Assembly (NCBI GenBank): GCA_028825335.1
Contig: JAPKAI010000003.1
Location: forward strand, 1 to 64,000
Source: Gammaproteobacteria bacterium
GTDB lineage: Bacteria; Pseudomonadota; Gammaproteobacteria; Pseudomonadales; Pseudohongiellaceae
Direction: 5' to 3'
DNA length: 64,000 bases
The position numbers were made by a program, and so were the translations under genes. Below are positions 21,152-31,590 of this stretch, piece after piece (positions within the stretch are counted from its first letter, which is position 1; each line of letters begins with the position of its first letter). Under the pieces are notes generated by a model, which made no database searches, was not told where the DNA came from, and was given only the letters and a program-made list of their open reading frames with translations.

Positions 21152-21374
21152 GAATCAGTAACTAGGTACTCAAGTTGCTCAATTGATCCTAGTTTATCCC
21201 CATGTTTGTCTTCCCCTGATACCTTGCTGATTGTAATCTTCTAAAGCTAAGCACTGACAACTGGGCTCGTGGATAATTAAATAGAAATAGAATATTGCCT
21301 ACACGCAATTAGGACGTCGCGGGGATAATATTAAAGGTATCCGGTACTGAGCAGTAGCGACGACAAATTAACCG

Positions 21375-21959
21375 CTAAGTCGGCGACCTCTTACGCACTA
21401 GCATTCTCTGTTCGCCGCTCATCACCAACTGTCGATGTTGATTGTGCACTGTACTGCTCAAGACAATCACGCCGGTTGTCTTCCCAGGAATCAGCTCGCT
21501 TATTTCTAGTGCAGGATAAACTGTATCTCCACAATATACTGGCCCTAGAAATTTCGAACTCTGTTCTATCAGCCCTATCAAACTTTCCTCGAGAATGTGC
21601 GGCAGCATGCCCGCTCCCGGAGCTGTCTGTATCGCCACCTGAAATCCATGAGCCAGCATATGCGGATGGCCCTTTTTCCGACAGTATTCCACATCATAAT
21701 GTATTGGGTGGTTGTCTCCTGAGGCAAGTTGAAATGCTGCAAAGTTTGCGTCGCCAAGAGTCCTCGACGGAATAACGAAACGCTGACCTACACTCATGTC
21801 CTCGAAGTAGCTCGAATCGGCCAACGTATGCAGCGCAGGGTCAAAATCTGGGTCGATATCTCTCATGCTTAAATCACTCTCCTTCAATTTTATAAATTCT
21901 GCATCAATCGGCCCCAGTCGCGAGGATAGCTGCCTGGAAACTATTATCCAATGGAGCAA
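21375..21959 (-). CDS. MaoC-like hydratase
   Basis: YFEDMSVGQRF ... FQLASGDNHPIHYD hot-dog motif; start probably at internal Met. Confidence 0.85.
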   Translation of the reverse strand: MLHWIIVSRQLSSRLGPIDAEFIKLKESDLSMRDIDPDFDPALHTLADSSYFEDMSVGQRFVIPSRTLGDANFAAFQLASGDNHPIHYDVEYCRKKGHPHMLAHGFQVAIQTAPGAGMLPHILEESLIGLIEQSSKFLGPVYCGDTVYPALEISELIPGKTTGVIVLSSTVHNQHRQLVMSGEQRMLVRKRSPT

Positions 21960-22003
21960 ATAATGATAGGCTCCAAGCAGTTAATAATAGAAGCCAATTT
22001 ACC

Positions 22004-23359
22004 ATGAATTATTCGAAAATCACCGGCGCCTTATGCGCCTCAGCTTTATTGTCACTAGGACTTGCATCAAGCAACCTCTTTGCTGACGATTTGAATGAGA
22101 AAGTTCTCACCTTACGAGAGCGGGCCACCGTCGAAAACCGGATTCTCGAGGAACGTTTAGACGCTCTAGTACCGCAGCTAATGCAGCGAGAAGACATAGA
22201 TGCATGGGTACTGATTGCCAGAGAATACAATGAAGATCCCGTTCTAAAGACTATGCTGCCAGCAACTTGGCTCAATGCGCGCAGACGAACAGTACTCATG
22301 TTTATCGATCATGGTGACTCGCGCGGAGTCGAGCGATTCGCGATCGCACGTTACGCCGTTGGCGAACTATTTCCTGGAGCATGGAATCCTGAGGAACAGC
22401 CAGATCAGTATCAACGTATCGCAGAGCTTCTGACCGAGTTTAATCCAAGCAAGATAGCTTTGAACTTTTCAGACACCTATGCGCTCGCCGATGGCCTTAC
22501 CTATTCAGAACAGAAGGACTTCAGTGCGGCACTTTCTAGCGGATTGCAGGGCAGAATCGTATCTGCCGAAAATCTGGCGGTAGGCTGGCTGGAAACGCGA
22601 ACAACGTCTGAGATGGAAGTATACAAAGATGTAATGACTATCGCGCACGAGATAATAGCAGAAGGTTTTACAGCAGCTGTTGTTAAGCCCGGCGAGACCA
22701 CTATTGACGACCTTGCCTGGTGGTACCGTCAACGAGTGAGCAATCTAGGCTTAGATACTTGGTTTCATACAGGAATCGAATTGATGCGATCGGATGCATC
22801 ACAACTAGCTATCGGTGACGATCCGGATAGCAAAAATATCTTTCACAAAGGAGACCTGATTCACATCGACTTCGGTATCAGTTACCTAAACTTGCAGACA
22901 GACACACAGCAGAACGCCTATATTTTGAAGGACAACGAAACTACTGCACCAGACTATCTTGTTGAGGCTTTGCATAAAGGTAATGAACTGCAAGACATTC
23001 TAACCGACAACTTTCAAGTCGGCCGTACCGGCAACGAGATACTGCAGCGCACCCGAGAACAAGCGATAAGCGCTGGCATAGAGCCCATTATCTATACGCA
23101 TCCGATCGGCCTGCATGGTCACGCGGCAGGCACCACTATCGGCATGTGGGACAAACAGGGGGGCGTACCGGGCTCCGGAGACTACGCCATGAACCCCAAT
23201 ACTGCATATTCCATCGAATTGACGGCGCTCGTCGACGTGAAGGAATGGAGCAGTGCCCCTCTATCGGTAAAACTTGAGGAAGACGGATTTTATGACGGTT
23301 CAAAATTCGCGTATATTCAACCCAGACAGACTGAATACCATATTATTCAAGCAGACTGA
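22004..23359 (+). CDS. Secreted M24 family (Xaa-Pro-like) metallopeptidase
   Basis: Signal peptide; IDFGISYLNLQTDTQ, HPIGLHGHAAG, YSIELTALVDV. Confidence 0.85.
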   Translation: MNYSKITGALCASALLSLGLASSNLFADDLNEKVLTLRERATVENRILEERLDALVPQLMQREDIDAWVLIAREYNEDPVLKTMLPATWLNARRRTVLMFIDHGDSRGVERFAIARYAVGELFPGAWNPEEQPDQYQRIAELLTEFNPSKIALNFSDTYALADGLTYSEQKDFSAALSSGLQGRIVSAENLAVGWLETRTTSEMEVYKDVMTIAHEIIAEGFTAAVVKPGETTIDDLAWWYRQRVSNLGLDTWFHTGIELMRSDASQLAIGDDPDSKNIFHKGDLIHIDFGISYLNLQTDTQQNAYILKDNETTAPDYLVEALHKGNELQDILTDNFQVGRTGNEILQRTREQAISAGIEPIIYTHPIGLHGHAAGTTIGMWDKQGGVPGSGDYAMNPNTAYSIELTALVDVKEWSSAPLSVKLEEDGFYDGSKFAYIQPRQTEYHIIQAD

Positions 23360-23384
23360 CCAATAACAACAGGACAACGCTCTG

Positions 23385-23495
23385 CCTCTTGATATTACGT
23401 TTACCCTCAGCGATAGAGACCTGAAAAGGTTCAAGACCATCGTAGTTAAAGCCAGATCCACTGCGTCGCTTAGAGAGAGATACCTCTCTACATAA
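23385..23495 (+). pseudogene. N-terminal remnant, copy 1 (PLDITFTLSDRDLKRF...)
   Basis: Frame reads PLDITFTLSDRDLKRFKTIVVKARSTASLRERYLST*; homologous by eye to 31591..31707; no start codon adjacent. Confidence 0.55.
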
Positions 23496-23519
23496 TCGCC
23501 AGTGTTACCACCAGCCTAA

Positions 23520-24384
23520 TCGCAAGAAAGCAAGATTTTGCTTCACGCATGACCGTCGCGCTAATTGCCAAGGCTGCTCAGTCCGGTTCTGAACTGTCGG
23601 CTCTAGGCATGTTCGAGCAGTGCTATTACTCTCGACTGGGATTCGGAACTGGCCCTACGAACATCGCGTACCGTACGACCCTTCCCAGCTTGTCGTCTCC
23701 ACCAAAGCAAGAATACCCCAGCGATTGACCCTGTGATGACTACAAAGACGTTCATTTCGCGCTAATCAATCGTTGGCCAAGACATGGCGGCGTCAAAGTG
23801 TTCGCAGCAGAGCTTGCGCACGCTGATATGGGATGGACCGAAGATGATTCGCCTTAGTTATCGGAGCACCAAGGGATAACTAACATATTTTATATGGGGA
23901 GAGAATAAGGGTGAACACGGCCCTTTGACTATCAATGCCCTAGCCTATCAAAACATCAAACAACTATTAGAACTCTTAGCAATGTTAAAAAGCCTGGGAT
24001 ATCAAGTATATTCTGTGTCTCTTTTGGAACCCAGCCATCTACAGGCGCAAGGCCTAATCAACTCGCCGTTTCGTCGTCAGGCAACCATCCAGGGAAGCGA
24101 GCTTGAGGAAGAAAACTATGCCGAAGCGTTCTCGCAGATTCGAATAAATAACTTCGAATCGGTGTTGCAAAAACCCCCTTCTAGGCAGACCTGAACTGCC
24201 TTTCAATCTAGAACTTACCGACCCTATCAGCCACTACCTAATCGAAGAGTCTGCGTGGCAGGGAGTAAGCGGAGATTACACGATCACGCTGGGTGAAAAT
24301 TTCAGCGCGGCCTCTGGGTGCCGGCCTGGCCTACCCTGTCGAAAACCGGTTGGGAGCTTTAAAGACGGATCGATTACTTCCTGA
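23520..24384 (+). pseudogene. Eis-like GNAT N-acetyltransferase remnant with several frameshifts and stops
   Basis: Frames together read ...SRMTVALIAKAAQSGSELSALGMFEQCYYSRLGFGTGP/YEHRVPYDPSQLVVSTKARIPQRLTL**/DDYKDVHFALINRWPRHGGVKVFAAEL...HADMGWTEDDS/...MTINALAYQNIKQLLELLAMLKSLGYQVYSVSLLEP.../LLGRPELPFNLELTDPI...SFKDGSITS*. Confidence 0.65.
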
Positions 24385-24389
24385 AAAGC

Positions 24390-25823
24390 TTATTGCATGA
24401 AGTCAGCTGCCAAACCTGCTCGGTCCAAAATTTTCCCATTCAAAAAGACCGAAGAGATCGAACGAGTATTCCGAATATCATTTAAGGGGTTTTCATCCAG
24501 CACTACCAAATCAGCGCTATATCCAGGCTGCAAGAGACCCAAGTCGTCTAAACCCAATCTCTGTGCGGGCTTACTGGTAGCCGCTACAATTGCCTGCATG
24601 GGAGTCATACCCAGGCGTACAAATATTTCCAATTCACGATGACCCGTGTAGCCAAAGAAATGATCAGGTACCGCACCCGCATCCGTTCCTAATACGATAT
24701 CAACATTAGCATCTAACAAGTGTCTAAAGCTGGTACGCAGTTCCGTTTCGCGGGTTTCTTCTCTATTTGCTTTGAGCAATCTCTGACCGCTTTCACCCAA
24801 TCGAGCAGCCACAGATGCCGGCAACGAAGCGCGAAGAAACTCATCGACTCCAATTGCCTCGCGCCGCAACTCTCCCAAACCCATATTCGGAACAACAAAG
24901 GCATTTGCCGCAGTCAACTGCTGTGCAATCTCCCGGCCAAGGCCTGCACCGATTCTGCCGTGCAGGAATCCACTGACGCCGGCTTCCAACAAGTCGGGCA
25001 TATCTTCAGCGTATTGCTGGTGAACATAAATTTCGATGCCATTCTCAGCAGCTTCATCGGCGATTGCGCGATACAACTGCGGCGCTAATTTCTGCTGACT
25101 ACCTCCGCGATCATCTACCCAAATCTTAATAACGGAAATATTCTTCGCCGCAATTTCGCGAACCGAATCGATAGCCTGCTTTACGCTATCCACCCCGTAA
25201 AGGATGCGTTGACCAGTTTTTTTCTCGAGTGCAACTGCTTGTGTCAGGAACTGATCATTCGGCCCCTGCCCCGGCGGTGCCATACCTGCAGCGAAGAGAA
25301 AACGAGCGCTAGGAAACTCACCTGCTAACTGAGCCTGTTGCACCTGATAAGCTAGCGCATCGGGATCGCTACCCGCTGAGAATACCGCCGAGAATCCGTA
25401 ATAAGCATAACGCTGAAGGTGATCGATGAGGTTTTCACGACTGTAGTTTTCGGCACCCCAACTAGTGTGACCCTCGTAGCCCAAGTGCGCGTGAGTATCT
25501 ATCAAGGCTGGAATAATTGTTTTGCCGCTCAGATCGATCACCTCAACGCTTAAATCAGACTCGATTTCCGATCGCAACCCGACAGCAGTGATACGGCCGT
25601 CCTCGATCAACAATGCCCCTGACTCCAATACACTTCCATCACCGACAATCACCCTTACGTTGTCCAGCAAGTAACGTTCTGCCTCGACTTGCTGCCCGTA
25701 AACCAGTTGGGGAAGAGCTAGAATGAGGCCTACCATCTGCATAAGAACAGCGATCGCAGGCCAGAATAGCCTTACTGTGCAATTTTGCTCTAGGGGCCTT
25801 CCAAATGACTGCTCTATAGGCAT
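24390..25823 (-). CDS. Secreted amidohydrolase family protein
   Basis: VIPALIDTHAHLG-type motif; LGTDAGA; PAQRLGLDDLGLLQPGYSADLVVLDENPL. Confidence 0.9.
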   Translation of the reverse strand: MPIEQSFGRPLEQNCTVRLFWPAIAVLMQMVGLILALPQLVYGQQVEAERYLLDNVRVIVGDGSVLESGALLIEDGRITAVGLRSEIESDLSVEVIDLSGKTIIPALIDTHAHLGYEGHTSWGAENYSRENLIDHLQRYAYYGFSAVFSAGSDPDALAYQVQQAQLAGEFPSARFLFAAGMAPPGQGPNDQFLTQAVALEKKTGQRILYGVDSVKQAIDSVREIAAKNISVIKIWVDDRGGSQQKLAPQLYRAIADEAAENGIEIYVHQQYAEDMPDLLEAGVSGFLHGRIGAGLGREIAQQLTAANAFVVPNMGLGELRREAIGVDEFLRASLPASVAARLGESGQRLLKANREETRETELRTSFRHLLDANVDIVLGTDAGAVPDHFFGYTGHRELEIFVRLGMTPMQAIVAATSKPAQRLGLDDLGLLQPGYSADLVVLDENPLNDIRNTRSISSVFLNGKILDRAGLAADFMQ

Positions 25824-25894
25824 TTTCTTGCTCTCTTTTTAGCTCTGGGACTGGTAATCTAGCATCTTTCACTAATTTAGGAATAGGCGCTCTT

Positions 25895-28345
25895 TTGGTA
25901 CAAGACACACAGGCACACAAGACATCGCACACACTGCTCAGCGACGCTGATTCATTAGCGTTGGCTTCGAGAACAGATACAGCAACTCTCGCCAGTGAGG
26001 CAAGGGCTTTGTGCGATAGTGCCCATGGCAACATCATCACTTATTCCAAAAAAGTATTCATACCCCTAACCCACCTCTGTCGCGACGTATGCCACTACTG
26101 CACCTTCGCGCGTACACCCAAGCGAATCGATCAAGCGTATATGAGCGTCGAGCAAGTCCTCGAGCTCTGTCATCGGGGCGCCATCGAGGGTTGTCAGGAA
26201 GCATTATTCACTTTGGGTGAAAAACCTGAACTGCGTTACAAGGCCGCTCGCGAAGCGCTTACCGAATTAGGCTTCGAATCCACCATCGACTATGTGACTG
26301 AAGTAGCCGGTGCTGTATTGAGAGAAACAGGCCTGATACCCCACATCAACGCCGGCAATATGACGAGAGCGGAGATAGACAAACTGCGTCAAGTCAGCGC
26401 TTCTATGGGAATCATGTTGGAGTCAGCTTCATCAAGACTCTGCGAAAAGGGTATGCCACACTACGGCTCTCCCGACAAAGACCCTGTGACGCGGCTGGAG
26501 ACAATCGAACTCGCAGGTCGCTCTAGCGTACCTTTTACGTCTGGCATCCTGATCGGCATAGGTGAAACCCGACTAGAAAGAATAGAGTCCTTGCTTGCAC
26601 TACGTAGCGCACACGAGAAATACGGCCACCTGCAAGAAGTCATCGTGCAAAACTTTCGCGCGAAAGAAAACACCAAGATGGCGCAAGCACCAGAACCCGA
26701 CCTCAATGAACTCGTTTGGACTCTGGCGGTGGCGAGACTTATCTTCGGTGCACAGATGAACATTCAGGCGCCCCCAAATCTCAGCCCCGGTGTGCTTCCA
26801 CAATTAGTTAACGCCGGCATTAACGATTGGGGTGGGGTCTCTCCTCTTACACCCGATCATGTAAATCCAGAGGCACCATGGCCTCACCTCGAGAACCTAG
26901 CAAGAGAGACTGCAGCCGCCGGAAAATTTCTAGATCAACGACTCACGATCTATCCCGAGTTTGCGTGCAATCCAGACCAGTGGCTGGATGATCAGCTGAA
27001 ATTCCCAATACTCAAGCAAAGTGATAGCTGCGGATTTGCTAAGAGAGACAACTGGACACCTGGGGACACCGAGCCAATTCCGCTTCTTGATAAGCAGTTA
27101 CTGGAACGCATCGTTACCCCTGAGCAAGTATCGAGCGATATTCAAAGAATTATCGCTGCCTGCGAAGCACAGCAGGAACTTTCAATTGAAGACGTGAGTC
27201 GCCTCTTCGAGAGCCGCGGTGCAGACTTCAGCTATATAACACAACAAGCTAATCGACTAAGACATGAGTGTAATGGCGACACAGTAAGCTTCGTTGTGAA
27301 TCGAAACATTAACTACACCAATGTCTGCTACTTCAAGTGTCAGTTCTGCGCCTTCTCGAAAGGCAAGATGAGCGAGGACCTGCGCGGCCGCCCCTACGAC
27401 ATCAGCGCAGAGGAAATCTCGAGGCGCGTTCGCGAAGCCTGGGATAGAGGCGCCACCGAAGTCTGCATGCAGGGAGGCATTCATCCCGACTACACTGGTC
27501 AGACCTATCTCGATATCGTTGAAACTGTCAGGCATGCCGCAAAAGATATGCACATCCATGCCTTCTCGCCACTCGAAGTTTGGCAAGGGGCAAGTACTCT
27601 TGGCATTTCGCTCGAAGAATTTCTCAAGAAACTTATGGCGGCAGGTCTGAACACCCTGCCCGGCACTGCTGCAGAAGTTCTGGACGACGAAGTACGGCAA
27701 TTTCTATGTGCAGACAAACTAAATTCCGAGGAATGGCTAGAAGTAATGGAGACCGCCCACAAGGTCGGATTCAGGACAACGGCAACCATCATGTATGGCC
27801 ACATTGATCGACCCAAGCACTGGGCTAATCATTTACTTCGAATTCGCGCTCTTCAGAAACGAACCGGAGGGTTTACCGAATTCGTCCCCCTGCCCTATGT
27901 TCACATGGAAGCACCCATGTATCTTAAAGGCCTTTCCCGTCGCGGCCCCAGCTTCCGCGAGGCAGTACTAATGCATGCTGTAGCTAGGCTGGTTTTCCAC
28001 GGGCAGATCGATAACATTCAGGCTTCTTGGGTCAAGATGGGCCTGGACGGCGTTGCTGCCTGTCTGAACGCGGGAGTCAACGATTTGGGCGGCACGCTGA
28101 TGAATGAAAGCATCACCAGAGCCGCCGGCGCCAGCTATGGTCAGGAATGGACTCCGCAGGCAATCGAAGACACAATTCGTAACATGGAGCGGCTGCCTCG
28201 CATGCGAAATACACTGTATGCTAGCGCCCCAAAAGAGCGCTACCTCAGCGCCAGCAGCGCACATGAGTTGCACGAAATCGAGCTTAATTCCGCTGCAAAG
28301 AAGCAGCGAACCAAAAAGCTAGAAAATCTGGCACAGCCTATCTAG
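25895..28345 (+). CDS. fbiC: FO synthase, CofG-CofH fusion (7,8-didemethyl-8-hydroxy-5-deazariboflavin synthase)
   Basis: Two radical SAM domains: LTHLCRDVCHYCTFARTP (CofG) and NINYTNVCYFKCQFCAFSKGK (CofH); HAFSPLEVWQGA; likely TTG start. Confidence 0.93.
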   Translation: MVQDTQAHKTSHTLLSDADSLALASRTDTATLASEARALCDSAHGNIITYSKKVFIPLTHLCRDVCHYCTFARTPKRIDQAYMSVEQVLELCHRGAIEGCQEALFTLGEKPELRYKAAREALTELGFESTIDYVTEVAGAVLRETGLIPHINAGNMTRAEIDKLRQVSASMGIMLESASSRLCEKGMPHYGSPDKDPVTRLETIELAGRSSVPFTSGILIGIGETRLERIESLLALRSAHEKYGHLQEVIVQNFRAKENTKMAQAPEPDLNELVWTLAVARLIFGAQMNIQAPPNLSPGVLPQLVNAGINDWGGVSPLTPDHVNPEAPWPHLENLARETAAAGKFLDQRLTIYPEFACNPDQWLDDQLKFPILKQSDSCGFAKRDNWTPGDTEPIPLLDKQLLERIVTPEQVSSDIQRIIAACEAQQELSIEDVSRLFESRGADFSYITQQANRLRHECNGDTVSFVVNRNINYTNVCYFKCQFCAFSKGKMSEDLRGRPYDISAEEISRRVREAWDRGATEVCMQGGIHPDYTGQTYLDIVETVRHAAKDMHIHAFSPLEVWQGASTLGISLEEFLKKLMAAGLNTLPGTAAEVLDDEVRQFLCADKLNSEEWLEVMETAHKVGFRTTATIMYGHIDRPKHWANHLLRIRALQKRTGGFTEFVPLPYVHMEAPMYLKGLSRRGPSFREAVLMHAVARLVFHGQIDNIQASWVKMGLDGVAACLNAGVNDLGGTLMNESITRAAGASYGQEWTPQAIEDTIRNMERLPRMRNTLYASAPKERYLSASSAHELHEIELNSAAKKQRTKKLENLAQPI

Positions 28346-28454
28346 CGAGTTCTCGATTATTAATACAGCGCAAACAATCATTAACATCAATCCAAATCCG
28401 CCAGTGGATCGTATCTGCTGGACCGCACGCTAATTAGGAAAACATAAAATCAGA

Positions 28455-29354
28455 ATGAAAATAGCAATTACTGGAGCCAACAGCAGTGTTGGCCTGAACC
28501 TATTGAACCATATTGTCTCCGCTACAGATATCGATGTTATCGCCGGAGTTCGTTCTGACCGCGCAATGAAATCGTTGCCGAGCTCCCCCCAAATAGATCC
28601 ACGCATCATCTCTTATCAGGATCCTACACAATTGGCAGCAGCCTTAGAGGGAGCCGACTGCATAGTACACCTCGCCGGAATTCTCATAGAGGATAAAAAT
28701 ACCAGCTATGCCAGTGCGAATGTCGACGCTACTCAAGCGGTGGTAAAAGCAGCTCAAACACTGGGCGCCAAACACATGGTCTTTATCAGCGTAGTTGGCG
28801 CCAGCAAAGATTCTAGCAATGCCTACTTCCGCTCGAAGGGATTGGCTGAGGAATTCGTTAAAAATTCAGGCCTTGCCGCGAGCGTCATTCGAACACCCAT
28901 CTTGCTTGGGCCTAATACTGCAGGAGCCAGCTCTATGATTAGCGCAGCCACACAGGCCAAGACAAAAATTCTAGGTGGTGGAAAATATTCTATGCGCCCG
29001 CTAGACATCGATGACCTCAATCAGGCCATCTTAAATTGTTGCAATGACGACTCCACAGAAATGAAGTTATACGAATTGGTGGGACCAGAATCCATCAGCT
29101 ATCGCGACCTCATTCAGAAGACCGCGGCGATGATGAATAACAGAGTTGAGATCGGCTCCGTCCCAGTTGCCATCGCCAAATTAGTTGCCGCAATAAGCTC
29201 TCGCATCAAGGGCGGAGGCATCACGCCAACAGTGATCGATGTGATTACGATGGACGAAGTAGTAGATAAGAACGCAGATGGCGAGCTGAACATAACTCTC
29301 ACGCCTTTACAGAACACTCTGGAAAAAATCTTGGAGCATAAGAAAAGCAAATGA
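28455..29354 (+). CDS. NAD(P)-binding NmrA-like/atypical SDR protein
   Basis: ITGANSSVGLNLLNHI; epimerase-like fold. Confidence 0.85.
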   Translation: MKIAITGANSSVGLNLLNHIVSATDIDVIAGVRSDRAMKSLPSSPQIDPRIISYQDPTQLAAALEGADCIVHLAGILIEDKNTSYASANVDATQAVVKAAQTLGAKHMVFISVVGASKDSSNAYFRSKGLAEEFVKNSGLAASVIRTPILLGPNTAGASSMISAATQAKTKILGGGKYSMRPLDIDDLNQAILNCCNDDSTEMKLYELVGPESISYRDLIQKTAAMMNNRVEIGSVPVAIAKLVAAISSRIKGGGITPTVIDVITMDEVVDKNADGELNITLTPLQNTLEKILEHKKSK

Positions 29355-30352
29355 GCGAAGAAATCGAAAATAACCCAGAAGCAACTACAGAAACCAAAGC
29401 GGAAGTAGCGCCTGGCAAGAAAAAGCCCAGCCCGATCGGCCGTGTCCTTTTTCTCATTATTACCGCATTCTGCTTTGCCTATCTTTACTACAGACTCAAC
29501 GGCGCAGCTGCTCGCGAAGGACTGAGCCTCGTCGAATATATGACACAAGTATTCGCCACAGTAGACTGGATACCGTGGCTTGCACTAATGGTGTGCTACT
29601 CGCTCTTCTACTTCGCAATAGATACACTGGTAGTCACCAAAGCACTAAATTGGTTTGTGGCTGATATCAAATACAAAGACATCATGCCAATCCGCGCCAG
29701 CTCTTACATCATCTCTATATTCAATGAGCAGATCGGCAAGGGTGCAATGGCCTACTATCTTAACAAGCGCGATAAGATTCCGGGCTGGGAAGTTGGCTCG
29801 GTAATGTTGTTCGTGATGTTCTGCGAAATTTACTACCTACTGGTATGGGCTACTATCGGCTTCGCCGTCGGCGGTGATTCTCTACCCGACGTATTCGGCT
29901 TGGTCCCCTATATCGCAGCTGTTGCCACTGTATTCTTAGTCCTTTGGATAGCCTATTTTCGAGGGGCGATTCTTCCGAAGAATAACTTCCGAGAAAAAAT
30001 AGTATTCCACGCCTTTCGTCAAGCCAAGCCTTGGCACTATGGAGCCTTCTTCTTACTTCGCTCACCAGCCCTGTTGGCAGCCATTGTTGTCTACACGATA
30101 GCGCTCAACTTGTTCGGCGTTGAAGCGTCTCTAATGACATTGCTGCCTTTCTTGCCTGTCATTTTCTTCGCAGCCGCTGTTCCCACACCTATGCGCGCCG
30201 CTGCGATAACCTTCTGGGTGATCTTGTTCCCTGAAAACGAAGGGCAGATGGCAGCATTCGGTTTCGTTCAGCACAACTTCTTCATACTATTCAATGCTGC
30301 TATTGGGCTCGTCTTCTGGCGCAAAGCCCAACGGGACTTGTTCGGTAAGTAA
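29351..30352 (+). CDS. Polytopic membrane protein, possibly LPG-synthase-TM/YbhN-like
   Basis: Multiple TM segments; 4-bp overlap with upstream gene; family assignment tentative. Confidence 0.6.
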   Translation: MSEEIENNPEATTETKAEVAPGKKKPSPIGRVLFLIITAFCFAYLYYRLNGAAAREGLSLVEYMTQVFATVDWIPWLALMVCYSLFYFAIDTLVVTKALNWFVADIKYKDIMPIRASSYIISIFNEQIGKGAMAYYLNKRDKIPGWEVGSVMLFVMFCEIYYLLVWATIGFAVGGDSLPDVFGLVPYIAAVATVFLVLWIAYFRGAILPKNNFREKIVFHAFRQAKPWHYGAFFLLRSPALLAAIVVYTIALNLFGVEASLMTLLPFLPVIFFAAAVPTPMRAAAITFWVILFPENEGQMAAFGFVQHNFFILFNAAIGLVFWRKAQRDLFGK

Positions 30353-30891
30353 TGGCCAATTTTCTCACCGCTATTCGCCTGCTACTGGTTATTCCAGTAG
30401 CTATGGCGATAGCAAATGAATCGCTATTTACGAGTTGGCTCTTACTGGCACTAATTGTCATCGCCATAGCTAGCGACTATTTCGATGGCAAAGTAGCCCG
30501 CGCCCTAAAGACAGCTTCTGCCAGAGGCATGTTATTCGACCATGGCACGGACTTTATTTTCGTTACCATCGCTTTATTCGCGCTCTCCATCATTGGTCTC
30601 TCTAGCATCCTGCTACCTTTGTTGATAGTCGTTGCGTTCTCACAATATGTGCTGGACTCCTACTTTCTGTTCAAGCAGAAGCAACTACGAATGAGCTTTC
30701 TGGGCCGCTGGAACGGCATTTTTTACTTTGTACCAATCGTACTCGTCGCCGCTTCTAGGCTCCCAGCTTTCGAACAAGTTCAAGATAATTTCAATCTGAT
30801 AATTGTTTACTCCAACTATGCGCTAACAGTTTCTACCCTTGCTTCTATTGTTGATCGCGCCATCGCACCAATGCTGCAAAAGGACGTTTAG
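30352..30891 (+). CDS. CDP-alcohol phosphatidyltransferase family protein
   Basis: ASDYFDGKVARALKTASARGMLFDHGTDFIFV (CDP-OH-P motif). Confidence 0.9.
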   Translation: MANFLTAIRLLLVIPVAMAIANESLFTSWLLLALIVIAIASDYFDGKVARALKTASARGMLFDHGTDFIFVTIALFALSIIGLSSILLPLLIVVAFSQYVLDSYFLFKQKQLRMSFLGRWNGIFYFVPIVLVAASRLPAFEQVQDNFNLIIVYSNYALTVSTLASIVDRAIAPMLQKDV

Positions 30892-30892
30892 T

Positions 30893-31459
30893 TTGGCCAT
30901 TATTGCCAGAGTGCCGTTAAAACAGTCAACTTGCCTATCAGTGATTCTTAGTATGCTCATCTTCTCGAGCGCAATTCATGGCGCAGAATCAGAACCCTCT
31001 CTGTTCCAAGCTATAGCTGAAAGATTGGGCTATATGGAAGATGTCGCGGTATATAAGGCGCAGAATAAAATTCCAGTCGAGGACGTCGGGCGAGAGAAGA
31101 GAGTCCTGTCTAATGCTAAAGAACTCGCGGCGACACATGGGTTGGACCCTGATTCTATGGAGCGTTTTTTTATTGCCCAGATCAGCGCAGCGAAGGCAAT
31201 TCAGTATCGCTACTCGGCTGAGCTGCTGACTCGCGAGATACCCACTCGGCCAATAGATCTTCAATCGGACATTCGTCCAGAGCTGGATAGATTGGGTGGT
31301 GATATTGTGATGCTCTTCGCCATGTTGTTGCAAAGTCGATCAGCAATAGGAGAAGAGAGGCGAGAACGTTTCATGAGCACACTACAGAGTCGATTTCTTG
31401 CCGACGCAGAGAGAGAAGCTCTGTTCGATGCGATGCTGAAAGTGCGACGCAGCCAATAA
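30893..31459 (+). CDS. Periplasmic gamma-class chorismate mutase (*AroQ)
   Basis: Signal peptide then IAERLGYMEDVAVYKAQNKIPVEDVGREKRVLSNAKELAATHGLDPDSMERFFIAQISAAKAIQYRY; TTG start at 30893 fits better than 30839. Confidence 0.82.
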   Translation: MAIIARVPLKQSTCLSVILSMLIFSSAIHGAESEPSLFQAIAERLGYMEDVAVYKAQNKIPVEDVGREKRVLSNAKELAATHGLDPDSMERFFIAQISAAKAIQYRYSAELLTREIPTRPIDLQSDIRPELDRLGGDIVMLFAMLLQSRSAIGEERRERFMSTLQSRFLADAEREALFDAMLKVRRSQ

Positions 31460-31590
31460 CTGCTAGTCATCCTGTATTGAACAATTCTTCATGGCAAGGC
31501 ACACTTAGCCTTCCTTGCTAGTCTCAGCTAGCAATGCACTAAAGAAGAACAATATAAAAACAGATTTGTAGACAGAGGCCCAACACTATT

